From Levilactobacillus suantsaiihabitans (GTDB taxonomy: Bacteria; Bacillota; Bacilli; Lactobacillales; Lactobacillaceae): DNA of 64,000 bases. The position numbers and the translations under genes are program-made. The notes below the pieces were generated by a model. The model had not been told where the DNA came from. It worked only from the letters and a program-made list of their open reading frames with translations, and ran no database searches. The stretch lies in contig NZ_RKLX01000001.1 in NCBI RefSeq assembly GCF_004745505.1, positions 248,001 through 312,000 of the forward strand, in the 5' to 3' direction. Of this stretch, positions 16,792 to 26,188 are shown piece by piece (positions within the stretch are counted from its first letter, which is position 1; every line of letters starts with the position of its first letter).

Positions 16792-17910
16792 ATGAGTACC
16801 AGTAACATGCAATCCATCAAACATTCCAACTACTCAGACATTTACCATTTGCTCTACGACAATGAAAAATTATCTAAGCAAGACATCGCGGATCAGCTGA
16901 ACTTGAGCCTCCCCACGGTTAGCTCTAACTTGCAAAAATTAACTGAGCAAAAATTAATCGTGAAAAATGGACAATTGAAATCACTCATTGGTCGCCGGGC
17001 GACTGCCTACTCGATTGATCCCAACGTCAGCCTGAGTATCGGCGTTGAAATTTTCGCGCACCGGGCAACACTGGCCGTACTTAACTTAAAAAATGAAGTG
17101 ATGGCTCTACAAACCAGTAATTTGGACTTTGCCAACGATGATCAATACGCCCAAGCCCTAGCACAGGCCATCCTGACATTGGTCCAGGAACACGGTTTTA
17201 GTCAAAATCAGATTGCCCACGTCGGTATCGGTATTCAAGGCTTAATCGACGGCGATGGCACCACGATTCTCTATGGCAAGATTCTTAATTGTACCGGCAT
17301 GAAGGCCGCAACCTTTGCGCAATACCTCCCCTTCCCGGTCACCTTCTACCATGACGCCGACTGCGTAGCCCGTGCTGAATACAGCCAGCATCCCACAGAC
17401 GGCATCTTCCTTTCGATTGGTGAACACATCGGGACAGCAGTTATCGTGAACGGCCACATGTTGAACAGCCCCAGCGGCCGGAATGGCACCATGGAACACA
17501 TTACGCTCAATGCCAGCAACGGGCCTGTTTGCTATTGCGGGCGGCGTGGTTGCATTGAAACGTACTGCTCTTTGCACTCGCTCCTGCATGAGGACGAATC
17601 CTGTACCGACTTTTTTGATCAGCTTGCCCAAGGCGTCCCGGCAGTCAGCCAACGCTTTGACCAATACCTAGATTACCTGGCCGCAGCGATTTACAACCTG
17701 CACATGTTCGTGGACATTCCGCTGGTTATCGCAGGAAATCTGACGAAATACTTAACAGCGGAAAATCTAGCTGATCTCAAGCAACGACTCAAGCAGCGCT
17801 CTGTCTTTCCGGAAACGGAGAGCTACCTCCGCCTCGGTACCGTCAACAATCATGCCGTTGCTATTGGCGCAGCTATTCCAGCAATTCGGCAACAGCTACA
17901 AGACATTTAG
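16792..17910 (+). CDS. ROK-family transcriptional repressor (XylR-like)
   Basis: About 372 residues. An N-terminal winged helix (KLSKQDIADQLNLSLPTVSSNLQKL, about 24-48) is joined to a ROK sugar-kinase fold with the zinc motif CYCGRRGCIETYCS near 245-258. The ATG at 16792 follows AAAGGAG; an upstream in-frame ATG at 16720 has none. It is divergent from the symporter, and related inverted repeats occur before the symporter, before the SDR operon and before itself. It therefore probably represses the module until a sugar binds. The inducer is not readable. Confidence 0.9.
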   Translation: MSTSNMQSIKHSNYSDIYHLLYDNEKLSKQDIADQLNLSLPTVSSNLQKLTEQKLIVKNGQLKSLIGRRATAYSIDPNVSLSIGVEIFAHRATLAVLNLKNEVMALQTSNLDFANDDQYAQALAQAILTLVQEHGFSQNQIAHVGIGIQGLIDGDGTTILYGKILNCTGMKAATFAQYLPFPVTFYHDADCVARAEYSQHPTDGIFLSIGEHIGTAVIVNGHMLNSPSGRNGTMEHITLNASNGPVCYCGRRGCIETYCSLHSLLHEDESCTDFFDQLAQGVPAVSQRFDQYLDYLAAAIYNLHMFVDIPLVIAGNLTKYLTAENLADLKQRLKQRSVFPETESYLRLGTVNNHAVAIGAAIPAIRQQLQDI

Positions 17911-17930
17911 CAGCAACTTACCAATACGTG

Positions 17931-17967
17931 AAAACGACCACCGAGAAAAAACTCGGTGGTCGTTTTT
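17931..17967. terminator. very strong bidirectional terminator
   Basis: AAAACGACCACCGAG at 17931-17945 pairs perfectly with CTCGGTGGTCGTTTT at 17952-17966 across an A6 loop. It separates the ROK gene from the convergent BCCT gene and marks the edge of the AT-richer module. Confidence 0.9.
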
Positions 17968-18003
17968 GATGTCAGCCTTACCGGTGCCCGCGGCAAGGCC
18001 GAT

Positions 18004-19566
18004 TTAGTTTTTAGCGTCGTCCACACGCTTGATTGCAAGCATTGTTTCATCATACCTTCTGATTGCTTTGACAAACCCAAAAACATAGGCAACCAGAATC
18101 AAGAGAATCGGAATTCCAAGAACAACCACCGACGTCTGAACTGTGGTCAGCCCGCCTGACTGAATCAGGATGAATCCCATCAATGATATCGCTATGCCCC
18201 AAAATATCTTCAGATAATTGACCCGATGATCATTTGGCAACAGCTCTGATTGATTTACTGACATCTCAGCAATGGAATAAATCATTGATTCGTACTGAGT
18301 TACGAATGAGAGAATCACCGCAATCAATCCCAGAATCATCACCAATTTTCCCCAAGGTAACGTGTTCAGGTAAGCGAAGAATGCCACCGGATAACCTTGC
18401 GTCTGCAGATCACGCCAGATATCAACATGATGCATCTGAGTAAAAATGGCTGATGAACCAAACGTTCCAAACCAAATGAAGATGAACCCAACTGGCACTA
18501 GCAAATTGACCAACACAAACTGACGAATCGTTCGTCCCCTAGCCAACCGAGCCAAAAACAAGCCCGTGATCGGTGCTACTGTTGTCCACCAAGCCCAATA
18601 ATAAATTGTATTTTTGGCTACCCATCCCGTCTGTTTCACAGGTTCTAAATATAATCCCATTTCAACAAAATTCTTCAGATAGCCGCCAATTGAAGACAAC
18701 GTATTATTTAAGATGAATACGGATCCACCAAAGATAAACGCCCAAGCCAGTAACGTTGCGAAAACACTCATGTTAATGTTACTGACTAACTTGATACCCC
18801 GGTGAATACCGGAACAGGCCGCGTAGATACCGATTATGCCCAATATGGCAATGATAAGGATCTGTAACACCAACGGCTTAATTGCCAACTTAGTCATATA
18901 GCGAAATCCCGTTGATAACTGCAATGTCCCTAACCCAACATTGGTTCCCAGTGAGGCCACCAAGACATATAGGCACAACCAATTGACTAGCTGACCCATC
19001 CAGCCACTTGCTCGTTCATGCAATAATGGCTGCAATGCCGAATTAAGCGCAAATTTCTGTTTCAAATTCCACAGTGCAAAGGCGAAGCACAGACCCGCTG
19101 CCGTGTAAATACCATAAGCCTGAAATCCCCAGTGCAAGTATACATACTGTAGTGCGGTTTCGGCAGCGGCAGCACTATGCGGCAGTAAGTGCGTAAAGGG
19201 CGGCGGCGTCATATAATTCGTCAGACCTTCGCTAACACCGTAGAAGACAACGCCTAGAGCCATGCCTGAGGTAAACGTAATCGAAACCCAAGCTGCCATT
19301 GACATACTAGGTTGAGCTTGCTTGCCCCCCAACCGAATTTGACCTTGCTTGCCCCAGGCTGCCCACACACAAAACGGGATAAAACTAAAGGTAACCAATG
19401 CATAGAGCCAGCTGAAATACCGTTGTGACCATTGAAAGGTTGCATTTACCAATTGTCCAAATTGCTTATGATAAAATACCCCCGCTACAATAACCAACAA
19501 AACTAAAACTGCTGGAACTAAAAACACTTTGAGGTCTATGAATTTAAGCCGTTGTTTGAGCCGCAT
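18004..19566 (-). CDS. BCCT-family betaine/carnitine/choline-type transporter
   Basis: 520 residues with about 12 spans. The Trp-rich family signature IYYWAWWTTVAPITGLFLAR lies near residue 320, and SGMALGVVFYGVSEGLTNY near 95-113 is the conserved Gly-rich helix. BCCT proteins take up quaternary amines such as glycine betaine, proline betaine or carnitine, by sodium or proton symport or by exchange. C-terminal osmosensing extension is short, arguing more for nutrient uptake or exchange than osmoregulation. It is downstream of the MDR oxidoreductase by 35 bases and so co-transcribed, and sits near a proline-racemase-family gene. Substrate is not determined. Confidence 0.9.
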   Translation of the reverse strand: MRLKQRLKFIDLKVFLVPAVLVLLVIVAGVFYHKQFGQLVNATFQWSQRYFSWLYALVTFSFIPFCVWAAWGKQGQIRLGGKQAQPSMSMAAWVSITFTSGMALGVVFYGVSEGLTNYMTPPPFTHLLPHSAAAAETALQYVYLHWGFQAYGIYTAAGLCFAFALWNLKQKFALNSALQPLLHERASGWMGQLVNWLCLYVLVASLGTNVGLGTLQLSTGFRYMTKLAIKPLVLQILIIAILGIIGIYAACSGIHRGIKLVSNINMSVFATLLAWAFIFGGSVFILNNTLSSIGGYLKNFVEMGLYLEPVKQTGWVAKNTIYYWAWWTTVAPITGLFLARLARGRTIRQFVLVNLLVPVGFIFIWFGTFGSSAIFTQMHHVDIWRDLQTQGYPVAFFAYLNTLPWGKLVMILGLIAVILSFVTQYESMIYSIAEMSVNQSELLPNDHRVNYLKIFWGIAISLMGFILIQSGGLTTVQTSVVVLGIPILLILVAYVFGFVKAIRRYDETMLAIKRVDDAKN

Positions 19567-19601
19567 ATGCCTACACCTTTCTGAACATCAGCTAATCTTT
19601 T

Positions 19602-20702
19602 CTAGTTTTGAGGGTTCACGTTCAAAACAATCTTACCGACTAACGTCTTGGACAGAAAGACTTTTTGCGCTTCAACGATATCCTTCAATGGAAATTCTTT
19701 AGCAACGACTGGCTTAATTTGACCTTTCTCAATATAGCTAATTAAGTTCGTGAAGGCTTCTTTAGTCTGATAGGTGCTCCCGAATAAACTCAAGTCTTTC
19801 AAGTACAGGTTACGTACATCTAAGTCCACCATTGGCCCACCAATAGCACCAACGACACCATATTTACCGCCTTTCTTCAAGACTTCCAACAATTCCGGCC
19901 ATTGTGGACCAGCAACCATGTCCAAAACAACGTCAACCTTCATCTTACCAATCTTCTCAACAAAGCTATCACCACGTAGCAGAATCTCATCAGCGCCATA
20001 ACCCTTGACCCGATCTTCTTGCCCTGGGTCACAAACGGCAATGACCTTAGCACCACGAATCTTAACTAATTGAACCAGTGCTGAGCCAACACCGCCGGAA
20101 GCTCCGGTGACTAAAACAACGTCACCCTTGTTCACGCCAACCCGAACCACTAAGTTTTCTGCCGTTGAATATGAACATGGGAAAGTCGCCAATTCTCCAT
20201 CACTTAGATCTGAATGAATTTCAAATGCTTCTGATGACAAGGCCTTGGTGTATTCCGCAAAGCTACCATCACATTCAGAACCAAACGTAATGCATTCCAA
20301 GCCCTCATCACTAGCTGGTAGCTCTTGCATCGTCCGAATCAAGACACGTTGTCCAATTCGATCAGGACTGACACCATCCCCAACCGCAACGATAACGCCA
20401 CTGCCATCTGCCCCTTGGATACGTGGGAAATGCATGGCTTCACCCAGCCAAGTACCATCTTCATGAACGTCTTCTTTGAACCCTTTGACGCCACCGGCAT
20501 TACTTTCCTCTTTAACCTTCTTACTATACCAACCAGTCCGCGTATTAACATCCGTGTTGTTGACCGCAGCTGCACCGATTTTAACCAAGACTTCACCGGC
20601 TTCAGGGGTTGGCACTGGAATATCTTCTCGGTACTCTAATTTATCAAAACCACCATTACCCGTTAAGTAAACACCGCTCATTTTTTCTGGAATATCAGTC
20701 AT
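19602..20702 (-). CDS. MDR-superfamily zinc-free oxidoreductase (quinone reductase-like)
   Basis: About 366 residues. GroES-like N-terminus (GEVLVKIGAAAVNNTDVNTRTG) without the zinc-binding Cys-Gly-x-Asp, then the nucleotide site VLVTGASGGVGSALVQLVK near 197-215, as in quinone oxidoreductases and related enoyl reductases that use NADPH. I choose ATG 20702 because AGGAGG is eight bases away; the ATG at 20708 is only two bases from it. The gene leads an operon with the BCCT transporter and is divergent from the LysR gene. It may modify the imported amine or an intermediate, but no pathway reaction can be assigned. Confidence 0.85.
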   Translation of the reverse strand: MTDIPEKMSGVYLTGNGGFDKLEYREDIPVPTPEAGEVLVKIGAAAVNNTDVNTRTGWYSKKVKEESNAGGVKGFKEDVHEDGTWLGEAMHFPRIQGADGSGVIVAVGDGVSPDRIGQRVLIRTMQELPASDEGLECITFGSECDGSFAEYTKALSSEAFEIHSDLSDGELATFPCSYSTAENLVVRVGVNKGDVVLVTGASGGVGSALVQLVKIRGAKVIAVCDPGQEDRVKGYGADEILLRGDSFVEKIGKMKVDVVLDMVAGPQWPELLEVLKKGGKYGVVGAIGGPMVDLDVRNLYLKDLSLFGSTYQTKEAFTNLISYIEKGQIKPVVAKEFPLKDIVEAQKVFLSKTLVGKIVLNVNPQN

Positions 20703-20856
20703 GTTCATTTCCTCCTAGTAGCTCAAGAATTCACAAAATTAATTAAATCTCAATACAGCTATCGGATGCGCATCCCTAACTTGTATTTCCATCTTCGATT
20801 ATATGCTCCTCATGCTCAGTGGCAATCAAATGATAATGAACCTAGAGTTCAATAAA

Positions 20857-20879
20857 TTAAAACGCTTTCACTAAGCGTT
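20857..20879. promoter_or_regulatory. overlapping cre-like site and inverted repeat in the LysR/oxidoreductase gap
   Basis: TTAAAACGCTTTCA (20857-20870) matches cre at 13 of 14 positions on the minus strand. It overlaps a perfect seven-base inverted repeat, AACGCTT (20861-20867) and AAGCGTT (20873-20879), which could be the LysR site. Two regulators may compete here. Confidence 0.5.
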
Positions 20880-20945
20880 GAAGTAGCAATGATTATATGC
20901 TACGATTTGCACAAGGAACTCGAAAACATAAAAGGATTTGATAGA

Positions 20946-21812
20946 ATGCAAGAACGCTTTAATCTCGAATACTTGAATACCTTCGTCATTGCCGCTGAAA
21001 CTAAAAAGTTTAATGTGACCGCTGAAATGGTCTACCGTTCTCACTCTTCTGTCAGTACCCAGATCAAAAAATTGGAGGAGCAAGTGGGCGAACCCCTTTT
21101 TATTCGGGAAAAAGATACCCTTACACTGACTCAGGCCGGTGAAACGCTGTATAAATACGCCCAACAAATCTTAGAGCTAAATGATTCCGCATTCAATTCG
21201 CTGAACAATGCTGATTGGCAAGGCGCCCTCACTCTTGGCGTTCCCACGGATTATGTTGCCTTTCTCGTCAAAAAAGTCTATCCGACAATCAAACAAGAAT
21301 TTAACGATTACAATTTTGACATTGTTGCCTCTCGTAGCCGTATCTTACGGAAACAAATGGCTGAAGGGAAAGTTGACATCTCCTTAGTTGCTATGGAACC
21401 GCAATATTCAGACGATTACCCCCTCTGGGAAGAGAAAATGTTCTGGGTAGCTAGTCATGATCTAACTCTTGACGCTTCCCAATCCCTCCCAGTTGCGCTA
21501 TTCTCAGATAATTGCATTGTGAATAACTACTCCTTAAGATGTCTGAAAAAAACTGACGCTAACTTTAAAGTGGTATTTAAAAGCACCATGATGGATAACA
21601 TTGCTTCAGCGGTACAAGCTGGTGTGGCCGTCTCCTTACTTCCCGAATCGCTCATTACCACTGACATGCGTATTCTCTCCACTGACTTAATCGACTGTCC
21701 GTTCAAACTGAAAGTCGGACTAACTAGCAAGGATCAGACACATCGAGATATTGTTCAGCCCCTTGGTCAGTTGATTCGCAGCAAAGTTTCCCTCGCCACA
21801 ATCCCTGCATAA
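20946..21812 (+). CDS. LysR-family transcriptional regulator
   Basis: 288 residues. N-terminal helix-turn-helix YLNTFVIAAETKKFNVTAEMVYRSHSSVSTQIKKLEEQVGEPLF is the LysR signature, followed by a substrate-binding domain. The ATG at 20946 follows AAAGGA by nine bases. It is divergent from the oxidoreductase-BCCT operon and convergent with the MFS-racemase operon, which places it between its two probable targets. The ligand could be the amine or amino acid carried by the module, which is an inference from position. Confidence 0.9.
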   Translation: MQERFNLEYLNTFVIAAETKKFNVTAEMVYRSHSSVSTQIKKLEEQVGEPLFIREKDTLTLTQAGETLYKYAQQILELNDSAFNSLNNADWQGALTLGVPTDYVAFLVKKVYPTIKQEFNDYNFDIVASRSRILRKQMAEGKVDISLVAMEPQYSDDYPLWEEKMFWVASHDLTLDASQSLPVALFSDNCIVNNYSLRCLKKTDANFKVVFKSTMMDNIASAVQAGVAVSLLPESLITTDMRILSTDLIDCPFKLKVGLTSKDQTHRDIVQPLGQLIRSKVSLATIPA

Positions 21813-21814
21813 CC

Positions 21815-21857
21815 AGTAAAGGCATCACCCTAGAAAATCTAGAGTGGTGCTTTTTAC
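21815..21857. terminator. bidirectional terminator
   Basis: AGTAAAGGCATCACC pairs with GGTGCTTTTTACT, with an inner CTAGA/TCTAG stem. It separates the converging LysR and MFS genes. Confidence 0.8.
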
Positions 21858-21860
21858 TGA

Positions 21861-23141
21861 CTATGCAACATCCTGCGTCTGAACGTTAGACTTAACCTTG
21901 GTTCCCTGATGAAGGGCTAGCCACAAAATGCCCCCACCAGCAGCGATGGCAATTAAACAACCGATTGCCATGTAAATCCAAATCATATGATAAGCCTGCG
22001 TAGCCGGATACTTATCCAGCCAAGCACCAACTTGCGTAAAGACGTATGCATCAGGTAAAAATCCAATAGTAGAAATGATGCCAGCTGCAGTCCCCGTCAT
22101 CGTAACCGGAATCCGTGCTTCATCTTGCGTGGCATAGTAAACGCCGCGCGTGCCACTAGCTAAGAATCCAATAGCTAAGGTCATTATGATGATAACCACT
22201 GGTGCAGACTTAGGGATAAATAGCATCGCTAGCGCACATGGCAATAGCAACGTCATGCCAATCACACAAGCTTTGGCTGAGGACTTCAGCCACTTATCTG
22301 CCATGATTCCAAACAGCGGCATAGCAATCACACCAACCCCGTAGGAGCGGAACGTTGCCACCATACTGACAACACCATTTGAGACTCCCATTCCTGTCAA
22401 ATAGGGCGTCGTGTACGACTGAAGTGAAAAGACTAAGTAAGTGCCAAAAATTAAGAACGAGACTAGCCATAGTCCTGGCGTTTTTAATAGCGCAACATAG
22501 TCTGCCTTAGTTATTTTGGCCTGCGGCTGATCTGGCTGGGTATCTTCACGAACATCAACCAAGACGAAAGCTGCCAAGATACTAGTCGCAAAGTAACAAA
22601 TTGCATAAAATAATAAGACTGACTTCATTCCCAGCTTAACATTCACAAATTGCGCCAAAATAAATGTCGTGGTAATGGGAAGAAGAATACCAAACCCTGC
22701 ACGAATACCTTCCGCAAAGCCATAATATTTCCCTTGTCCTTCACTACCCCCTAATATCCGAATAATCCGGACATACGCTGCCCAGAAAATCAGCGTACCA
22801 TCTAAGGCTAATACAGCATGAATCAATAATAAAATGGGAAAAGACGGCAGAGCCATGTACCACAGAGAGAATAATCCCCCGACAACACCAGAGACCATAA
22901 TCATTTTCTTCGAACTAATTCTGTCGGCCAAAAAGCCACCAAAAAAGTAACCAACTAAACTAGCGATTCCTACCGCACTAGACAGCAATCCCAGCTGTGT
23001 GTTCGTAATGTGCAGTGCACTAATAATCTGATCATAATACACTTCGCGTAAGTAAGGAACGTTGGCAATCGCTCGACCGAAGAATGCTAGTAGTCCAATC
23101 ATTAGCCATTTTCTAAACGAAGATAATTTTGATAGTTCCAA
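21861..23141 (-). CDS. MFS carrier of unknown substrate
   Basis: 426 residues with 12 likely spans. The loop GYFFGGFLADRISSKKMIMVSG between spans 2 and 3 is the general MFS motif. The overall form resembles organophosphate or organic-acid carriers of the MFS rather than drug exporters. The start is TTG at 23141, 11 bases after GGGAGG; an ATG nearer the ribosome site is out of frame. The gene follows the proline-racemase-family gene by 34 bases, so the two are an operon, and the carrier may move the substrate or product of that enzyme. Confidence 0.85.
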   Translation of the reverse strand: MELSKLSSFRKWLMIGLLAFFGRAIANVPYLREVYYDQIISALHITNTQLGLLSSAVGIASLVGYFFGGFLADRISSKKMIMVSGVVGGLFSLWYMALPSFPILLLIHAVLALDGTLIFWAAYVRIIRILGGSEGQGKYYGFAEGIRAGFGILLPITTTFILAQFVNVKLGMKSVLLFYAICYFATSILAAFVLVDVREDTQPDQPQAKITKADYVALLKTPGLWLVSFLIFGTYLVFSLQSYTTPYLTGMGVSNGVVSMVATFRSYGVGVIAMPLFGIMADKWLKSSAKACVIGMTLLLPCALAMLFIPKSAPVVIIIMTLAIGFLASGTRGVYYATQDEARIPVTMTGTAAGIISTIGFLPDAYVFTQVGAWLDKYPATQAYHMIWIYMAIGCLIAIAAGGGILWLALHQGTKVKSNVQTQDVA

Positions 23142-23175
23142 ACAACATCGCTCCTCCCATCAGGGTTTTAATTGC

Positions 23176-24225
23176 TCACCAAATATCACCGATGGTAAAG
23201 CCGTTTTGGAACGGATCCGTATCATCCAAGACCCACTTGTTAAATCCATAAATCCAGCATTGTCCACCCACAGTAGGCACAATAGCTTTATGACCGTGGA
23301 TCTCGGTATCTTCAATGGCCCGACCTTCAAATCGAATTCCTAGCAAACCTTCGTTAATGAACGGTTGATTTAATTTCAAGCGTCCCTTGGCATGCTCAAT
23401 CGACATTAGGGCACAAGTCCCAGTACCACAGACACCTCGGTCTAAGGCACCCTTCCAAGTCTCTGGCTTATCAAAATCAACTTTTCCAGTTGGGTACCAG
23501 TTGGAAGTACGCATATAAACATCAGGATCATCTGATGGCTCATGCATCATTGACAATGTAATACCAACTCCTGGATAGTCAGGGTGGTTAACCGGCAATT
23601 GATCGATTGCTGCTGTCGTCACTAACGAGGAAATTTTAGCAATTTCACTCCCCATTTCTGGTACCAGATGCAAGCCTTCGAATTGCGTTGCATCAATACA
23701 GCAATAGAACATCCCACCCCAAGCAATATCAACTTTGACCTTTCCTAAGTGTGGTACGTCAATTTCTTTGTCTAAGTATACTGGAAAGGCCGGAACATTC
23801 TTAAAGGTGACACGGGTTACTTTGCCGTTTTTACAGTCAGCTTTAATGTGAATCAAGCCAGCAGGCGCTTCCAAATCGAATTCACTGACTGGTTCTGTCA
23901 TTGGAATTTGGCCAGTTTCTAGTAAGGCGGTGGCAACCGCAATTGTATTGCCCCCACTCATCATTGGATATTCCGTTTGTTCCATAATGATATAACCTGC
24001 CTTGGCCTTGGGATTTTTAGCAGGCACGATCAAGTTTGCACATGTGGCTGGAATACCTCTAGGTTCGCGTAGCATCAATAGACGGACTTGATCATCATTT
24101 TTCTTCAGCCATTCTTCCATCTCATACACAGAATCTCCAGGAATTGTAGGCACACCACTCGTAATAACCCGCATTGGTTCACCTTCGTGACACTCAACTG
24201 AATCAAACATTCTCTTGAAAGCCAT
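23176..24225 (-). CDS. proline racemase/hydroxyproline epimerase-family enzyme
   Basis: About 349 residues. The family's two active-site motifs are visible: MMSGGNTIAVATALLETG, with Ser90 where proline racemase has its first Cys, and DRGVCGTGTCAL with Cys266 as the second. WGGMFY near 169 is also conserved. A Ser/Cys pair is found in hydroxyproline 2-epimerases and relatives, whereas dehydratases usually have Thr at the second site, so an epimerase is the better guess. The ATG at 24225 starts the usual MAFKRMFDSVECHEGEPMR sequence. It heads the operon with the MFS carrier. Substrate could be proline, hydroxyproline or a betaine derivative. Confidence 0.87.
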   Translation of the reverse strand: MAFKRMFDSVECHEGEPMRVITSGVPTIPGDSVYEMEEWLKKNDDQVRLLMLREPRGIPATCANLIVPAKNPKAKAGYIIMEQTEYPMMSGGNTIAVATALLETGQIPMTEPVSEFDLEAPAGLIHIKADCKNGKVTRVTFKNVPAFPVYLDKEIDVPHLGKVKVDIAWGGMFYCCIDATQFEGLHLVPEMGSEIAKISSLVTTAAIDQLPVNHPDYPGVGITLSMMHEPSDDPDVYMRTSNWYPTGKVDFDKPETWKGALDRGVCGTGTCALMSIEHAKGRLKLNQPFINEGLLGIRFEGRAIEDTEIHGHKAIVPTVGGQCWIYGFNKWVLDDTDPFQNGFTIGDIW

Positions 24226-24282
24226 TTCACATTCACTTCTTTCTTTGGATTTGCTGATAACCAATTATCAATCACCATTCGA

Positions 24283-24296
24283 TGGTTGCGCTTTCA
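24283..24296. promoter_or_regulatory. candidate cre before the racemase operon
   Basis: TGGTTGCGCTTTCA, minus strand TGAAAGCGCAACCA, matches cre at 12 of 14 positions, about 60 bases upstream of the start. The other operon of this module also has a cre-like site at 20857. Confidence 0.45.
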
Positions 24297-24607
24297 TTGC
24301 TCTGTTGACTTCTTCTATTCCAACTCCCTTCAAAGAACAATTTTTATAAATTAAAGCTTCAATCTCTTGTACAGCCCTATTATTATGCTTATATTGTGAA
24401 TATTCAATCAAATAAAAATGGATACTCCATTCAAAAAAATTGAATACCTAGTACTGACGCACACGTATCTAGTTTCTTTAGAAAATAATTTCTATTGAAC
24501 TTGTGCATGGTCCTACAAGAAGACCCGATTCCGTACTTTCGTTACATGCACAGCAATTTAAAATTTTTCACTAATTTCAAACATCACTTTAAAAACCATT
24601 CACCCAC
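24297..24607. other. AT-rich intergenic stretch without recognised gene
   Basis: Gap between the racemase promoter and the next terminator. It is visibly AT-richer than the flanks, contains no frame with a ribosome site and no repeat that I recognise. It may be the boundary of a transferred segment. Confidence 0.5.
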
Positions 24608-24640
24608 AAAAACGGGCCTGGGATAAAACATCCCAGACCC
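24608..24640 (-). terminator. terminator of the ABC operon
   Basis: On the minus strand GGTCTGGGATG and CATCCCAGGCC-like arms pair and run into a T5 tract. Nearly the same hairpin occurs at 6954-6985. Confidence 0.78.
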
Positions 24641-24720
24641 TTATGCGTCAATTTAAATGGCCGAAACGTGCGCCAAAAGGCAGCCGTTCCACTCTCGTTT
24701 AGCAATTTCTATTCCACTGA

Positions 24721-25485
24721 TTAATTCGGAATCGTTTCAACCCACTTCTTCAGCAGGACCACGTTGATGACAGCTTCAATCGCCGCAATGACCAGGAAGC
24801 CCACAATGTTCATGCCGAACAGCGTCTGACCGCTAGCACTCATCATGTCGCTCAAGTTATTGAACTCATGCATCATGAAGGCCGCCACGCGCACGACCAG
24901 GTAGATGACGATGATGTAGAGCACGGTGTCAATGGCCCGTCGACTGACATTGGGCAGGAAGTTGTTGGTGGCACTGACCACCAGGTGGACCAGCGAAATC
25001 GTCGTCCAGCCGAGAACGACCAGCGCGAGCCCCATCAGCCCCAGGCCAATGACAACCTTGATGGCCTCACCCAACGGATAGCGAGGATCCATCAGATCTG
25101 CAAATAGGCTGTTCAAGAACTTGGCATCAATCGTACTGGTGATGGCGTAAAGCACGACCTGAATCACACCGAAGTACAGGAACATCAAGAAGGATGATAA
25201 CAAATTCGTGAGATATAATTTCGTTTCCCCAATCGGAATCAACCGGTAAGTGTCGCGGGTATAAACGTGTTCGTTGGCCACACTCATGAAGATAAAGGCC
25301 GCTAGGAACGCCGGCCCCGACCAAGCTGCTGCCACGCCGAAGAACTCGCCGCTTTGAATACCGCGGGTCACCACGCTCCACAGTAACGTTCCAGCCATCA
25401 CGGCCAGTTCGGCCAAGAGGATTTTGTTGGTGGTCCGGAACCGTTCGCGACTCATCACTTGAAAGACTTTGCCAAAACTAGTCAT
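24721..25485 (-). CDS. ABC transporter permease
   Basis: About 254 residues, six probable spans, no conserved catalytic motif. The ATG at 25485 overlaps the end of the ATPase gene by eight bases and has AAGGGAG upstream; a longer frame to 25548 overlaps that gene deeply. The GntR-ATPase-permease order matches YtrA-type operons, which in Gram-positive bacteria respond to cell-wall-active compounds or other stresses. Direction of transport and substrate are not visible. Confidence 0.85.
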   Translation of the reverse strand: MTSFGKVFQVMSRERFRTTNKILLAELAVMAGTLLWSVVTRGIQSGEFFGVAAAWSGPAFLAAFIFMSVANEHVYTRDTYRLIPIGETKLYLTNLLSSFLMFLYFGVIQVVLYAITSTIDAKFLNSLFADLMDPRYPLGEAIKVVIGLGLMGLALVVLGWTTISLVHLVVSATNNFLPNVSRRAIDTVLYIIVIYLVVRVAAFMMHEFNNLSDMMSASGQTLFGMNIVGFLVIAAIEAVINVVLLKKWVETIPN

Positions 25486-26188
25486 GGCTGACACTCCCTT
25501 CATACAAACTCTCGTAGTAAGCTTCAATCCCAATGCCAAATTCTTCACGAATGGCGTCGCTAGCCTTATGGGCGTAAATCGTTTGGTTCTTGACGATGAC
25601 CACCTCGTCTAAAATCGGCGCAATCTCAGCCACGTAATGGTCGGAAATGACCATGGTGGCGTCGGCCGGCTTCCATTTGATAATACTGCTAATAATCTTC
25701 TTGCGGCTCATGGAATCGATGCCACTGAAGGGTTCGTCTAGCAGGTACAACTGCGTTTGCCGCGCCAAGGTCAGGGCGATGACGACCTTTTCCTTCATCC
25801 CCTTGGACAGCGCGCCCAGTTTCAGGCTGGTGTCAATCTGCAGGAAGGTGACCAGCTCTTCAAACCGTTGGCCGTCGAAATCCGGGTAGACCAGCCGATA
25901 AAAATTGGCGACGCGGTCCACTCGAGTGTTGCTCTTGAAGCCCCGCAGTTGTTCGGTGAAACTGACGTGACTCTTGTGGTGGGCAGCCACACTGTCGCCA
26001 CACACGGCGATGGTCCCAGACCCTTTGGCACTGCCCGTCACCAACCGCATCAACGTGGTCTTCCCCGCGCCGTTTTCGCCCAGGAGGCCCACGATTTTAC
26101 CCGTCTGCAAGGTCAAATCTACATTATTCAAAATCGTTTTCAAATTGTGCTTGTAAGTGAGTTGTTCGATGGCTAACACATTAGTCAT
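25478..26188 (-). CDS. ABC transporter ATP-binding protein
   Basis: 236 residues. Walker A GENGAGKTT near 37-45, degenerate signature LSKGMKEK near 129-136, Walker B LYLLDEPFSGID near 149-160 and the switch His in ISDHYVAEI. The family is the one that pairs with YtrA-like GntR regulators and polytopic permeases. It overlaps the regulator gene by eight bases and the permease gene by eight bases, so translation is probably coupled. It powers the transporter made with the downstream permease. Confidence 0.93.
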   Translation of the reverse strand: MTNVLAIEQLTYKHNLKTILNNVDLTLQTGKIVGLLGENGAGKTTLMRLVTGSAKGSGTIAVCGDSVAAHHKSHVSFTEQLRGFKSNTRVDRVANFYRLVYPDFDGQRFEELVTFLQIDTSLKLGALSKGMKEKVVIALTLARQTQLYLLDEPFSGIDSMSRKKIISSIIKWKPADATMVISDHYVAEIAPILDEVVIVKNQTIYAHKASDAIREEFGIGIEAYYESLYEGSVSHD

